From contig BQMY01000085.1 in the NCBI GenBank assembly GCA_022181065.1, positions 1 through 64,000 of the forward strand: a DNA stretch of 64,000 nt. Direction: 5' to 3'. Position 1 is the first letter of the stretch. Each line of letters opens with the position of its first letter. A program made the position numbers and the translations under genes. The DNA is from Melioribacteraceae bacterium (lineage in GTDB: Bacteria; Bacteroidota; Ignavibacteria; Ignavibacteriales; Melioribacteraceae). The notes under the pieces were generated by a model, which was given only the letters and a program-made list of their open reading frames with translations, was not told the DNA's origin and did not search any database. Positions 1 through 7,525 of the stretch are shown here, piece after piece.

Positions 1-27
1 TATGCCACTTTTACCCTTATCTCTTTT

Positions 28-648
28 TTACCGAAATTCCATTTCCTGCTGAACCAGTACAAAGTCAGCATCTATTACACAAATATTTCCTCCAAGTCCG
101 TTTAAATTAATTGAAGTATATTTATTTGCACCAATAGGACAGGTATACCTACTTCTTCCACCATGAATAATAACGTATTCAAGGATATTATTTATTCCAC
201 TCAGTAAAGAATTTTGTAAAAAAATTAGATTGCTCCAATTGTTACCAGTTATAACGATCGGATCTTCGGCGATTCCTTGTGCCATTAATTTACCGTAGGC
301 AATAATTCCACAATCCTTACTAAAATAAAGTTGAACTCCATGTTCTATGTTTAAGCATCCTCCTTCATGAATGTATATATCATTTTTGATCAAGTAACTA
401 CCTTTGGGAATTGTCCTTGTATTAAAGATGTTACTTAAATCTAAGTTTTTAGAATATGTGGAGATATAATGTTCTATTTCCGATACTATTGTTTCACTCG
501 TACATTCGAGTGATAGCATTTGATTGTCTCTTATTTTTAATTTTAGAAGTATCCGAGTTATATCTGCACTCATTTTCTCAACTATACTTTTATTTACGGA
601 ATATTTAAATAAATTTAATAAAAAGATTTCATAATTTTTGTCACACAA
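28..648 (-). CDS. Hypothetical protein, probably a truncated parallel beta-helix protein
   Basis: This 206-residue product is not recognised with certainty. The N-terminal 75 residues are helical and charged. From about residue 90 short hydrophobic strands and turns (LMAQGIAEDPIVITGN, LEYVIIHGG, LGGNICVIDADFVLV) read like rungs of a right-handed parallel beta-helix, as in pectate-lyase-like surface proteins. The fold breaks off in mid-rung with the tail QQEMEFR, so the protein looks truncated or frameshifted; only 27 bases lie beyond the stop in the window. The start is TTG at 648, preceded by a GGAAGG ribosome-binding site. Base composition is AT-rich like the rest of 1-2759. No signal peptide is visible. 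Confidence 0.45.
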   Translation of the reverse strand: MCDKNYEIFLLNLFKYSVNKSIVEKMSADITRILLKLKIRDNQMLSLECTSETIVSEIEHYISTYSKNLDLSNIFNTRTIPKGSYLIKNDIYIHEGGCLNIEHGVQLYFSKDCGIIAYGKLMAQGIAEDPIVITGNNWSNLIFLQNSLLSGINNILEYVIIHGGRSRYTCPIGANKYTSINLNGLGGNICVIDADFVLVQQEMEFR

Positions 649-809
649 ATAAACCTTCCAATTTGTTGTCTAGTTTTGATGGCCTAAGTCGATTTTCCCT
701 ATTCTTTAATCAAAAATAGAAATTTATTATATCGAAATATTTATTAAGAATATTATCTAGTAAATACTAGGAATTAGATTTTTTAAGAGAAATGAGGTGA
801 TTAAAATCA

Positions 810-950
810 ATGGGACGACCATATAAATGTCCATACTGTAATGGAACATATACAACTTGGAAAGGCTACAGAAAAACACAACAAGGCACAAAAAGAATCA
901 GAATATGTAGAGATTGTAAGAAAAGATTTACCACAAAAATTTCACTCTAG
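810..950 (+). CDS. 46-residue zinc-ribbon protein (InsA-like)
   Basis: This short gene starts with ATG at 810 and has a strong ribosome-binding site (GAGGTGA at 794-800, good spacing). It encodes 46 residues made almost entirely of one zinc ribbon: CPYC at residues 7-10 and CRDC at residues 33-36, with a basic tail. The spacing and the aromatic/basic pattern around the second pair (RIRICRDCKKRFT) resemble the zinc-binding N-terminal domain of IS1 InsA and other transposase-associated ribbons. No transposase catalytic domain follows. It may be a free-standing DNA-binding or regulatory protein of the island, or the stranded first part of a lost transposase. The reading frame and Shine-Dalgarno site argue for a real gene. 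Confidence 0.6.
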   Translation: MGRPYKCPYCNGTYTTWKGYRKTQQGTKRIRICRDCKKRFTTKISL

Positions 951-1382
951 AACTTTCATCAAGCACAATTTGAAATTGAATTATTGTGCCAAATGAATAA
1001 TTATTTTCAGATTATTTTGTGTACATACCTATTCAAAAATCTATGAAAATAGCATTTCAAAAAAGAACTTCTCTTTTCAAAATATTTTATGATTCGAATT
1101 AAAATTAGATTTTATTCAAAGCTTATTTTCGAGAATTTCCTACTAACCCTCTTTTCAAATGTACTATACTTTATCACAATATCTATTTTTATATATAGTC
1201 GTTTTAAATAGAACCATACAACCTATTGTATATTAATGATTTACAAAGATACCGACTATACGTTAAATGCATACTTTTGTTTATTATGCGAATAGTTTTG
1301 CCGCATTAAACGAAGAAAATATATCGGGAAATTAGGGATGGACGCTTGATGTTGTGATTCAACTAAACGATTAGGATTTTAA
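951..1382. other. AT-rich non-coding stretch with nested inverted repeats
   Basis: No convincing gene is seen on either strand. The stretch holds an outer inverted repeat TATAGTCG (1194-1201) / CGACTATA (1253-1260) enclosing a compact palindrome ATACAA-ccta-TTGTAT (1216-1231). These could be a protein-binding site or a relic of a mobile-element end. Their role is unknown. Confidence 0.5.
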
Positions 1383-2288
1383 TTATAGGAATAAACTTTC
1401 TTCATAATTTAGAGACGGTCCGATAATGGATTCTTTTGGTGTATGCAAATTGCCGCCACTAACCCAAATCTTTCCACCAAGACTTTTTTCAAATAATTCC
1501 AACTTAGTAGATATCCACACGAAGTTATTAGATCTATCCGAGCCAACCTGCTTGCAGATCATCTCTTCTCGTTCGAGTGAATTAGTTAAAAATAATAACC
1601 TAAATCCATTGAACAATGTATTCCATTTTTTCTGGTATCGTTTGTATTTTTCAGTTTGAAAATAGACACTATAGTTTTTGATCTTAGTAGCAATGTTATT
1701 TGTTTTTGAACTCCTGGTCGTCAAGGATTCTGTTCCCATATCTACTTCGAGCATGAAAAGCAAACTTTTATTTTGTGTTTTGTTTTTAATACAAAACACA
1801 CCATCAGGCGTAAAATTTATTTTAAGCAATTTAGTTTCAAATTGTTCCGAGATTAATGGTAATCCATTTTTTTTTAATGGCAGGAATGGAGTTGTTGCTG
1901 ATATGAAATCCACTGTCAGATCTGGTAATTTTATATGAAGGAAGTTGAGATGGATTCGAAACCAATTCAATAATAATTGATGCTTTGCGGTATAAATATT
2001 TTTAAATATAATTTTATCAGATGAAAAATAAAATTGCCCATCAAATTCATTTCGAATAATTGTTGCGCCGATTTCACTTATAGATGAAACATACTCGGTT
2101 CTACCTTTCCTACCTTCTTTCTTAATATTGTGAAAAGTTATTAAATCTTTTTTTCGAAGGTTCTCTAATTTTCTTTGTACTTCTCTTTTCCCTACTCCAT
2201 TTATTAACATGATTTGGTTTGTTGATAATATTCCATACTCTAAAATTTGAAGTAACAGCTCTTTTTCCTTAGGCGTGATTTTTTTCAT
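1383..2288 (-). CDS. Replication-relaxation (Replic_Relax) family-like protein
   Basis: The 301-residue product begins with an N-terminal winged-helix-like segment (residues 1-60, KEKELLLQILEYG...STNQIMLI, then an arginine/lysine-rich recognition helix). A larger alpha/beta domain follows, including TPDGVFCI and LFMLEVDMGTES (a D...E-x-D pattern). This layout matches the Replic_Relax family (PF13814), encoded mainly by plasmids and integrative conjugative elements. The start chosen is ATG at 2288, with AGGAAG nine to ten bases upstream; the frame is open 75 bases further but without a ribosome-binding site. It lies alone on the AT-rich side of ssrA, which supports a mobile-element origin. The biochemical role of the family is poorly known. 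Confidence 0.6.
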   Translation of the reverse strand: MKKITPKEKELLLQILEYGILSTNQIMLINGVGKREVQRKLENLRKKDLITFHNIKKEGRKGRTEYVSSISEIGATIIRNEFDGQFYFSSDKIIFKNIYTAKHQLLLNWFRIHLNFLHIKLPDLTVDFISATTPFLPLKKNGLPLISEQFETKLLKINFTPDGVFCIKNKTQNKSLLFMLEVDMGTESLTTRSSKTNNIATKIKNYSVYFQTEKYKRYQKKWNTLFNGFRLLFLTNSLEREEMICKQVGSDRSNNFVWISTKLELFEKSLGGKIWVSGGNLHTPKESIIGPSLNYEESLFL

Positions 2289-2759
2289 AATGATAACTTC
2301 CTGACTTTGGGTATACATACTTAGTGGTATAGTTGATGCTATTGTTGCAATTAGAAAGACCAATCAATGGATTTGATGTTAGCTGAAAATTTGATCGGCG
2401 ATAGTTATATACTATTACTATACTCAGATGATAAAACTATTTCTTGTGCTTTCTGAAATTTTAATATAAGAAAAAATCTTTTCTCTAAATCCCAATCAGA
2501 AACTACCTTTGTATAATTATATATAACTATCAAGCTGAAAATAATAGCGAATAGGGAGCAGTTATTTTGTATATGTATTCCACACGGAGTAGTAATCAAA
2601 CACTTCACGCTTGGATGATGATTCCAAAAGAAAATTATATAATTATTGAGGATGATTTGTCAATTTGTAAATGTGAAAAAAACAGTAATAATTTAAGCAT
2701 AATAATTGTGAGAATATTGTGAGACGGTTCTGTAAGCTATTATTTTATATAGACTTTAG
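2289..2759. other. AT-rich spacer between the Replic_Relax-like gene and ssrA
   Basis: This stretch probably contains the minus-strand promoter of the Replic_Relax-like gene. It also holds a 67-codon minus-strand open frame (2405..2608, GTG start) with one hydrophobic segment and no ribosome-binding site, which I do not accept as a gene. The right edge coincides with the 3' end of tmRNA and may contain an attachment-site junction. No second copy of the tmRNA 3' end was seen in the window. Confidence 0.4.
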
Positions 2760-3116
2760 TGGAGGTGGCGGGAGTCGAACCCGCGTCCGAAATTACCTAT
2801 CAGAGAACTTCTACACGCTTAGTCTGTTTTTTAATCTCACACCCAAAACCTCAGCAGACAGAGTTAACGGATGCCAGTCTGATTAAACTTCGCGTCACCT
2901 ACTCAGACTCTCGGATCGGCTAGCGTATCTAAACGTCGTTCTTTCCCACCACAATACGCGATGGCGAGAAGAACGAGCTGCATAAGTTTTATTTACGCAG
3001 CTAAAGCGTAATTATATTCGTCGTTTATTTTTTTGTACCGTCGTTTTACGTGTCTACGGCGAACACGACGTGCAATTCAAAGACCAAATAACCCCGTCGA
3101 AACCAGTTTCACCCCC
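2760..3116 (-). ncRNA. ssrA: Transfer-messenger RNA (tmRNA)
   Basis: This gene makes the RNA that rescues stalled ribosomes and tags the nascent peptide for proteolysis. Read on the minus strand, the 5' end GGGGGTGAAACTGG pairs with the 3' end CACCTCC (seven pairs including one G-U) to give the tRNA-like acceptor stem. The 3' part contains the T-arm GGGTTCGACTCCC. The internal tag frame (about 3001-3030) ends in NDEYNYALAA followed by TAA, a typical ALAA-ending degradation tag. The resume codon is uncertain; the frame is open upstream. The CCA end is not encoded (the sequence after the discriminator A is CTA). The 5' end lies one base after the stop codon of the preceding gene. Confidence 0.97.
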
Positions 3117-3117
3117 G

Positions 3118-3666
3118 TTATTTATGCCATTCAATATCGGGTGAGTTGTTAACGGCGTTTCCCTGACGAGCCAATACAAAAAGCAAGTCACTCAAGCGGT
3201 TCAAATATACAACAAGTGCAGTGCCAATTTCAACACTACTGCTTAAGGTTACCACTTTTCTTTCCGCTCGGCGGCACACTGTACGGGCCAAATGAAGCCA
3301 GGCTGCTCCCTTACTCCCTCCGGGCAGAATAAATGCCCTTAATTCAGGTAATATATCAGAGTACTTATCAATCAGTTTTTCCAATCTTTCCGAGAAAGAA
3401 TTATCAATTCGGGTAATATAGCTATCCTTGCCATTATTGCTTATTGGTGTAGCCAGATCTGCACCCACTACAAATAAATCATTCTGCAAGGAAACCAAAA
3501 CGTCTGCCAGCTCTTCATCAGAAATTTCAGTTAGCGCCAATCCCAGAACAGCGTTAAGTTCATCGATAGTGCCGTAAGTTTCTATTCTAAGATTATCCTT
3601 GCTTACTCTTTGTCCACCAAAGAGTGAGGTTTCTCCACTATCACCCGATTTTGTATAAATTTTCAT
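3118..3666 (-). CDS. pduO: Cob(I)alamin adenosyltransferase, PduO type
   Basis: The enzyme transfers adenosine from ATP to cob(I)alamin to make adenosylcobalamin in the cytoplasm. The 182-residue product has the family landmarks: N-terminal IYTKSGDSGETSLFGGQRV (ATP-binding loop), YGTIDELNA, the FILPGGS loop and RTVCRRAERKV, with a closing NRLSDLLFVLAR helix. The start is ATG at 3666, just past the stop of the upstream ygfZ-like gene (3668), so the two are probably co-transcribed. The stop codon is one base from the tmRNA 5' end. A likely client, methylmalonyl-CoA mutase, is outside the window, but its chaperone MeaB is at 45815. Confidence 0.93.
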   Translation of the reverse strand: MKIYTKSGDSGETSLFGGQRVSKDNLRIETYGTIDELNAVLGLALTEISDEELADVLVSLQNDLFVVGADLATPISNNGKDSYITRIDNSFSERLEKLIDKYSDILPELRAFILPGGSKGAAWLHLARTVCRRAERKVVTLSSSVEIGTALVVYLNRLSDLLFVLARQGNAVNNSPDIEWHK

Positions 3667-3667
3667 T

Positions 3668-4729
3668 TTAAGCCTGTTTATCGCATAATTCAATTAGAAT
3701 ATCGTCATCATCATCAATGTACAGCTTTGAACAATTTTCCAGAAATTTCTTCCTTATATAAGCCAGACCAACAAATTTACCATTTAGTGATACTCTTGTG
3801 ATACTCGTAAGAATTCCGGCATCACTTCCATCCGCATCTACAAGCTGAGCGGGAAGAGTATCATAATTTGTTTCAGTTTTTATCCTGACAAGCTTCTTTT
3901 GAACCTTGTCGTATGTATCAAGCCTGGCAATTACTTCCTGACCGATATAACATCCCTTTGTAAAACTGACTTCATGAATCAAATTTGCTTCATGAGGATT
4001 AAATTTATCGGAAAGTTCTTCAAGATTCCCGGGGATTTTATGCTCAATCCGGTATAAATTGTAAGCATCATCGCCGCACATCTTTACATCAAATAACGAA
4101 TTATTTCCAAGAAGAAGTTCCAAAATCTCTCTCTGATTTTCAGAAGGGATAATAACAGTATAACGGTGAGTGCCTGGCAAATATTCCAACTTTGCAAGTA
4201 CTACATTCGCTTTTTCAAAATTAAGATGAATAAACCTGCTCTCATTTATCAGATCAATAGCCTTCCCGAAAATAGACGTGAGATAAGATTCCGCCTGCGG
4301 ACCTAAAAACTCAAGAACTGCATAATCCTGTGAAAGATTTTCAACCGTCAGGTCTTCCATTATGATATATCTTTCAAGCCATGCTGAAACAAAATCACCT
4401 TTTTCCGTTCCGGTTAATATCAGCACCGAATCCCGGAACCTGAATAAAGTTACTCTGTCTATGAAACGACCTTTTTCATTAGTGAGGAGAGTATTTCTGC
4501 GCTCATTTTCCTTCAGGGAAGAAATTTCATTGGTTGATATCCTGTGCAGAAAATCAATAGCCTCTTCACCGGCGAGTTTTACAACCCCGTTTTTATTGAG
4601 GGCTCTTATTACTACTTCCTTATTAATCGAACGGTATTCTTCCTCAAATGAAGTATAATAACTTATTTTATCATCCCGGGTAGCCATTCCGGGGTATTTC
4701 TCTTTAAAAAAATCCAGTAATTCATTCAT
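3668..4729 (-). CDS. ygfZ: Folate-binding YgfZ/GcvT-family protein
   Basis: The 353-residue protein carries the YgfZ signature KGCYIGQEVIARL (about residues 259-271) with its essential cysteine, and a GcvT-like N-terminal fold with HRISTNEI and LTNEKGRFIDRVTLF. YgfZ proteins bind tetrahydrofolate and help assemble or repair certain iron-sulfur clusters in the cytoplasm. ATG at 4729 is the chosen start. The gene runs into the cobalamin adenosyltransferase with a one-base gap (stop 3668, next start 3666), implying coupled translation. The C-terminus has a run of five aspartates (residues 339-343). It differs from GcvT, which lacks the KGCYxGQE motif. Confidence 0.9.
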   Translation of the reverse strand: MNELLDFFKEKYPGMATRDDKISYYTSFEEEYRSINKEVVIRALNKNGVVKLAGEEAIDFLHRISTNEISSLKENERRNTLLTNEKGRFIDRVTLFRFRDSVLILTGTEKGDFVSAWLERYIIMEDLTVENLSQDYAVLEFLGPQAESYLTSIFGKAIDLINESRFIHLNFEKANVVLAKLEYLPGTHRYTVIIPSENQREILELLLGNNSLFDVKMCGDDAYNLYRIEHKIPGNLEELSDKFNPHEANLIHEVSFTKGCYIGQEVIARLDTYDKVQKKLVRIKTETNYDTLPAQLVDADGSDAGILTSITRVSLNGKFVGLAYIRKKFLENCSKLYIDDDDDILIELCDKQA

Positions 4730-4752
4730 AACAGTCGAAAATCACTCCGCAA

Positions 4753-5595
4753 TTAGTATTCTCTTTTCCAGCGTCTCTCTTTTTTAGAAAGATAGAGCTG
4801 TTTAGTAGTATCCCAATAAAATGGCACCGAATCATATTCTCTGATAAACAATGCGGTATCATCTTCAACAAATCTGTGCTCCCAATAATCAGGGAACTTG
4901 TCATCATTGATATCAGCCATTGATCTTCGACGCGAAATAGATGTATAGGTCTCCATCATGTGTGGTTTATTTTTTATTCCGTCAACAAGGAAGTAGTTAT
5001 AATTCCTGTACCCGGAATTAACACCATCTATAAAGTTAATTTCAACATAAGGTGTTTTTCTTTTACCCCATCTTTTCATTTTCATCGAACTGAAACCACT
5101 ATGAATCGGTACTTCTGTTTCCCAAACTACGTTAAAAGCGCCATCACCAGAGCACTCGAATAATGTGAGAAAAAAGAATGCTGTGCCCAGTTTGGTACTA
5201 TCAAGGTTAAGGAAGCTGGCATCATAACCGACAAGGTTTTTAACCTCAACATTTCTTTCACCCGGTTTTGATTTCGCGATCACACCAAATATAAAAGTGC
5301 CGCCTTCTCTGTGGTATAAAACCGCAGGTCGCGTGTCCGCGTAAAGAAGCGGTGAATCAAATTCAACGAGGTAATTACCATCAGGAAATGTTTCTATAAT
5401 GTATTCCTGAAGTGAAAGAGTGTCGCAAGGCTGCCTTCTGCTGCCGGTTACCTCTTCCTTTTTCTCAAGGTTTTCTTCCCTGATATTTTTCTCATCCCCC
5501 CTGAACTCACCACCATTATCGGAAGTATCATCCTCGCACGCAACAAGTAATGCGATAGCGACTATTACCAGCCCAAATAATCTGTGAATTTTCAT
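4753..5595 (-). CDS. Hypothetical lipoprotein
   Basis: The 280-residue product begins with a lipoprotein signal peptide (MKIHRLFGLVIVAIALLVAC), with the lipobox LVAC around residue 20 and an acidic tether (EDDTSDNGG) after the cysteine, which suggests export to the outer membrane. The rest is beta-rich, and no known domain is recognised. ATG at 5595 is chosen because it directly precedes the signal peptide; the frame is open 36 codons further upstream. The gene lies 23 bases upstream of ygfZ on the same strand and may be co-transcribed with it. Confidence 0.7.
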   Translation of the reverse strand: MKIHRLFGLVIVAIALLVACEDDTSDNGGEFRGDEKNIREENLEKKEEVTGSRRQPCDTLSLQEYIIETFPDGNYLVEFDSPLLYADTRPAVLYHREGGTFIFGVIAKSKPGERNVEVKNLVGYDASFLNLDSTKLGTAFFFLTLFECSGDGAFNVVWETEVPIHSGFSSMKMKRWGKRKTPYVEINFIDGVNSGYRNYNYFLVDGIKNKPHMMETYTSISRRRSMADINDDKFPDYWEHRFVEDDTALFIREYDSVPFYWDTTKQLYLSKKERRWKREY

Positions 5596-5733
5596 CGTCG
5601 TGGTATCCCGTTCAATTTTCGAACAATCCTGAGTGAATATATTTAATCTAAATAATCCCGCAATTATAAAGATATTCAAATTCCAAAAGTAATATACAAT
5701 CAAAATTGGTTAAATTAAATGTTAATCGAAGGT

Positions 5734-5758
5734 ATGGGACGGTTAAAGCCCGTCCCAT
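5734..5758. terminator. Hairpin after the M20 peptidase gene
   Basis: A perfect 9-bp inverted repeat (ATGGGACGG / CCGTCCCAT) with a 7-base loop sits 13 bases downstream of the peptidase stop. On the minus strand it is not followed by a T run, whereas on the plus strand four T follow. It is therefore a weak or bidirectional terminator, or just a transcript-end hairpin. Confidence 0.45.
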
Positions 5759-5770
5759 TTTCCGGTTGGA

Positions 5771-7135
5771 TTATTTTGCGAATTCTTCAATGAAGTAAGC
5801 CGAAGCTATCATTCCCTGGTGGAAACTTTCGAGTGAAAAATGTTCATTAGGGGAATGGATATTATCGGTATCAAGACCAAGCCCCATCAAAATTGCTGGA
5901 GCCTCAAGCTGTTCAACAAACTCTACAACAATAGGAATACTTCCGCCTTCACGTGTAAATACAGTTTCTCTACCGAAAGCTTTTGAAACCGCAACCGCAG
6001 CTGCAGACATCGCCTTGCTTTCCAACGGCACAACTACCGGTTTACCGCCGTGTAAAGCTTTTACCTCAACCTTGATATGTTCAGGCGCGATCTGCCTGAA
6101 ATATGCTTCAAACAATTCACCTATTTTTTCCGGGGTTTGATTTGGAACCAGACGCATACTAATTTTTGCGCTCGCTTTGGAGGGCAATACTGTTTTCGCG
6201 CCTTCTCCTGTATATCCACCAACAATACCGTTACAATCAAGTGTCGGACGAGCCCACAATCTCTGCAATGTGTTAAAACCTTTTTCACCATGAAGTTCTT
6301 TCACATCGAGTTCTTTTGCGTATGCGTCATCGTCAAACGCGAGTTTTTTAATATTATCTAACTCAAGTTCAGTCATTTCAACAACGTCATCATAAAAACC
6401 TGGTATCTGAATAACACCATTTTCGTCGATAAGCCTGGAGATCATTCTAGCGAGTTCATTTATCGGGTTGGCAACTGAACCGCCAAAACTACCGGAATGC
6501 AAATCTCTATTAGGGCCGGTAACAAATACTTCCATAAACGCGAGTCCACGTAAACCATAGCTTACAGTTGGAATTCCCGGTCCGTACATACTTGTATCGG
6601 AGATCAATACAGCATCACATTTTAATAATTCTTTCTGTGTTGCCAGGAATTTTTCAAGATTCGGGCTGCCAATTTCTTCTTCACCCTCGATAATAAATTT
6701 CACGTTTAACGGAAGTTTACCATGCGTATTGAAAAATGCTTCAACTGATTTTATGTGAACAAAATTCTGACCTTTATTATCATTTGCTCCACGAGCGTAA
6801 ATTTTATTATCCTTAATTTCAGCTTCAAATGGTGGTGAATCCCAAAGGTCTATCGGGTCAACAGGTTGAACGTCATAATGCCCATATATCAAAACCGTTG
6901 GTTTACCGGGCGCTTCAAGCCATTCGCCATAAACTATCGGATGACCTTCAGTTTCAAAAATCTCGGTTTTATTCATTCCGGCTGCTTCAAGTTTTGCCTT
7001 AACAAAATCAGCGCAAACCTTCATATCATTTTTATTTTCAGAACTTGTACTGATACTTGGAATGCTGATGTACTCTTTTAATTCATCGATATAATCATTG
7101 TAATTATCTTTCAAATAACTGATTACTTTATCCAA
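5771..7135 (-). CDS. M20 family dipeptidase (zinc metallopeptidase)
   Basis: The 454-residue enzyme matches the cytoplasmic M20 dipeptidases related to mammalian CNDP. Metal-ligand motifs are visible: IYGHYDVQP (His), ARGANDNKGQ (bridging Asp), EGEEEIGS (general base and Glu ligand), SDTSMYG (Asp) and, near the C-terminus, DNIHSPNEHF (His). The dimerisation lid runs from about residue 200 to 370. It should hydrolyse dipeptides or N-acyl amino acids. ATG at 7135 is the start. It is transcribed alone, divergently from the LptF/LptG pair, and no signal peptide is present. Confidence 0.92.
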   Translation of the reverse strand: MDKVISYLKDNYNDYIDELKEYISIPSISTSSENKNDMKVCADFVKAKLEAAGMNKTEIFETEGHPIVYGEWLEAPGKPTVLIYGHYDVQPVDPIDLWDSPPFEAEIKDNKIYARGANDNKGQNFVHIKSVEAFFNTHGKLPLNVKFIIEGEEEIGSPNLEKFLATQKELLKCDAVLISDTSMYGPGIPTVSYGLRGLAFMEVFVTGPNRDLHSGSFGGSVANPINELARMISRLIDENGVIQIPGFYDDVVEMTELELDNIKKLAFDDDAYAKELDVKELHGEKGFNTLQRLWARPTLDCNGIVGGYTGEGAKTVLPSKASAKISMRLVPNQTPEKIGELFEAYFRQIAPEHIKVEVKALHGGKPVVVPLESKAMSAAAVAVSKAFGRETVFTREGGSIPIVVEFVEQLEAPAILMGLGLDTDNIHSPNEHFSLESFHQGMIASAYFIEEFAK

Positions 7136-7525
7136 AATTCCTCCGTTAATTTTAATTCTTTCAAAACTGTACGTTATCTTAACTTAACTAATTAATTGCT
7201 ATTATTAAAGTTATTATACCCCCCACATCCTGTAAAATGGCTATAATTAGATCCATCCTGTGTAATTTTGTAATAATATTATACTTATTTTTATCAAGAA
7301 AATAATATTGGGTGTGACAACATGTTTTTACCTTACTAAAAACCTGCCTCAATTATTTCCTGAAAACATTTGAGAATATCGTCACGGAGGTTGCACAACA
7401 TAACCGCTGATCACGAAAAATAATAACGAAAATAAATCCCCATAATTTTGTTATTTTTAGAAATTCGATTTTATTTACCTGATACAGAACAAAAACGATC
7501 TGCTGATGTATAATTTGCAAACACA
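7136..7525. other. Divergent intergenic region
   Basis: This AT-rich stretch separates the divergently transcribed peptidase and LptF/LptG genes and should hold both promoters. No RNA gene, riboswitch-like structure, repeat or extra coding frame was recognised. Confidence 0.5.

Noticed and set aside
2405-2608. 67-codon minus-strand open frame with one hydrophobic segment
   Set aside because: It begins with GTG without a ribosome-binding site, has AT-rich composition in which chance open frames are common, and has no recognisable family.
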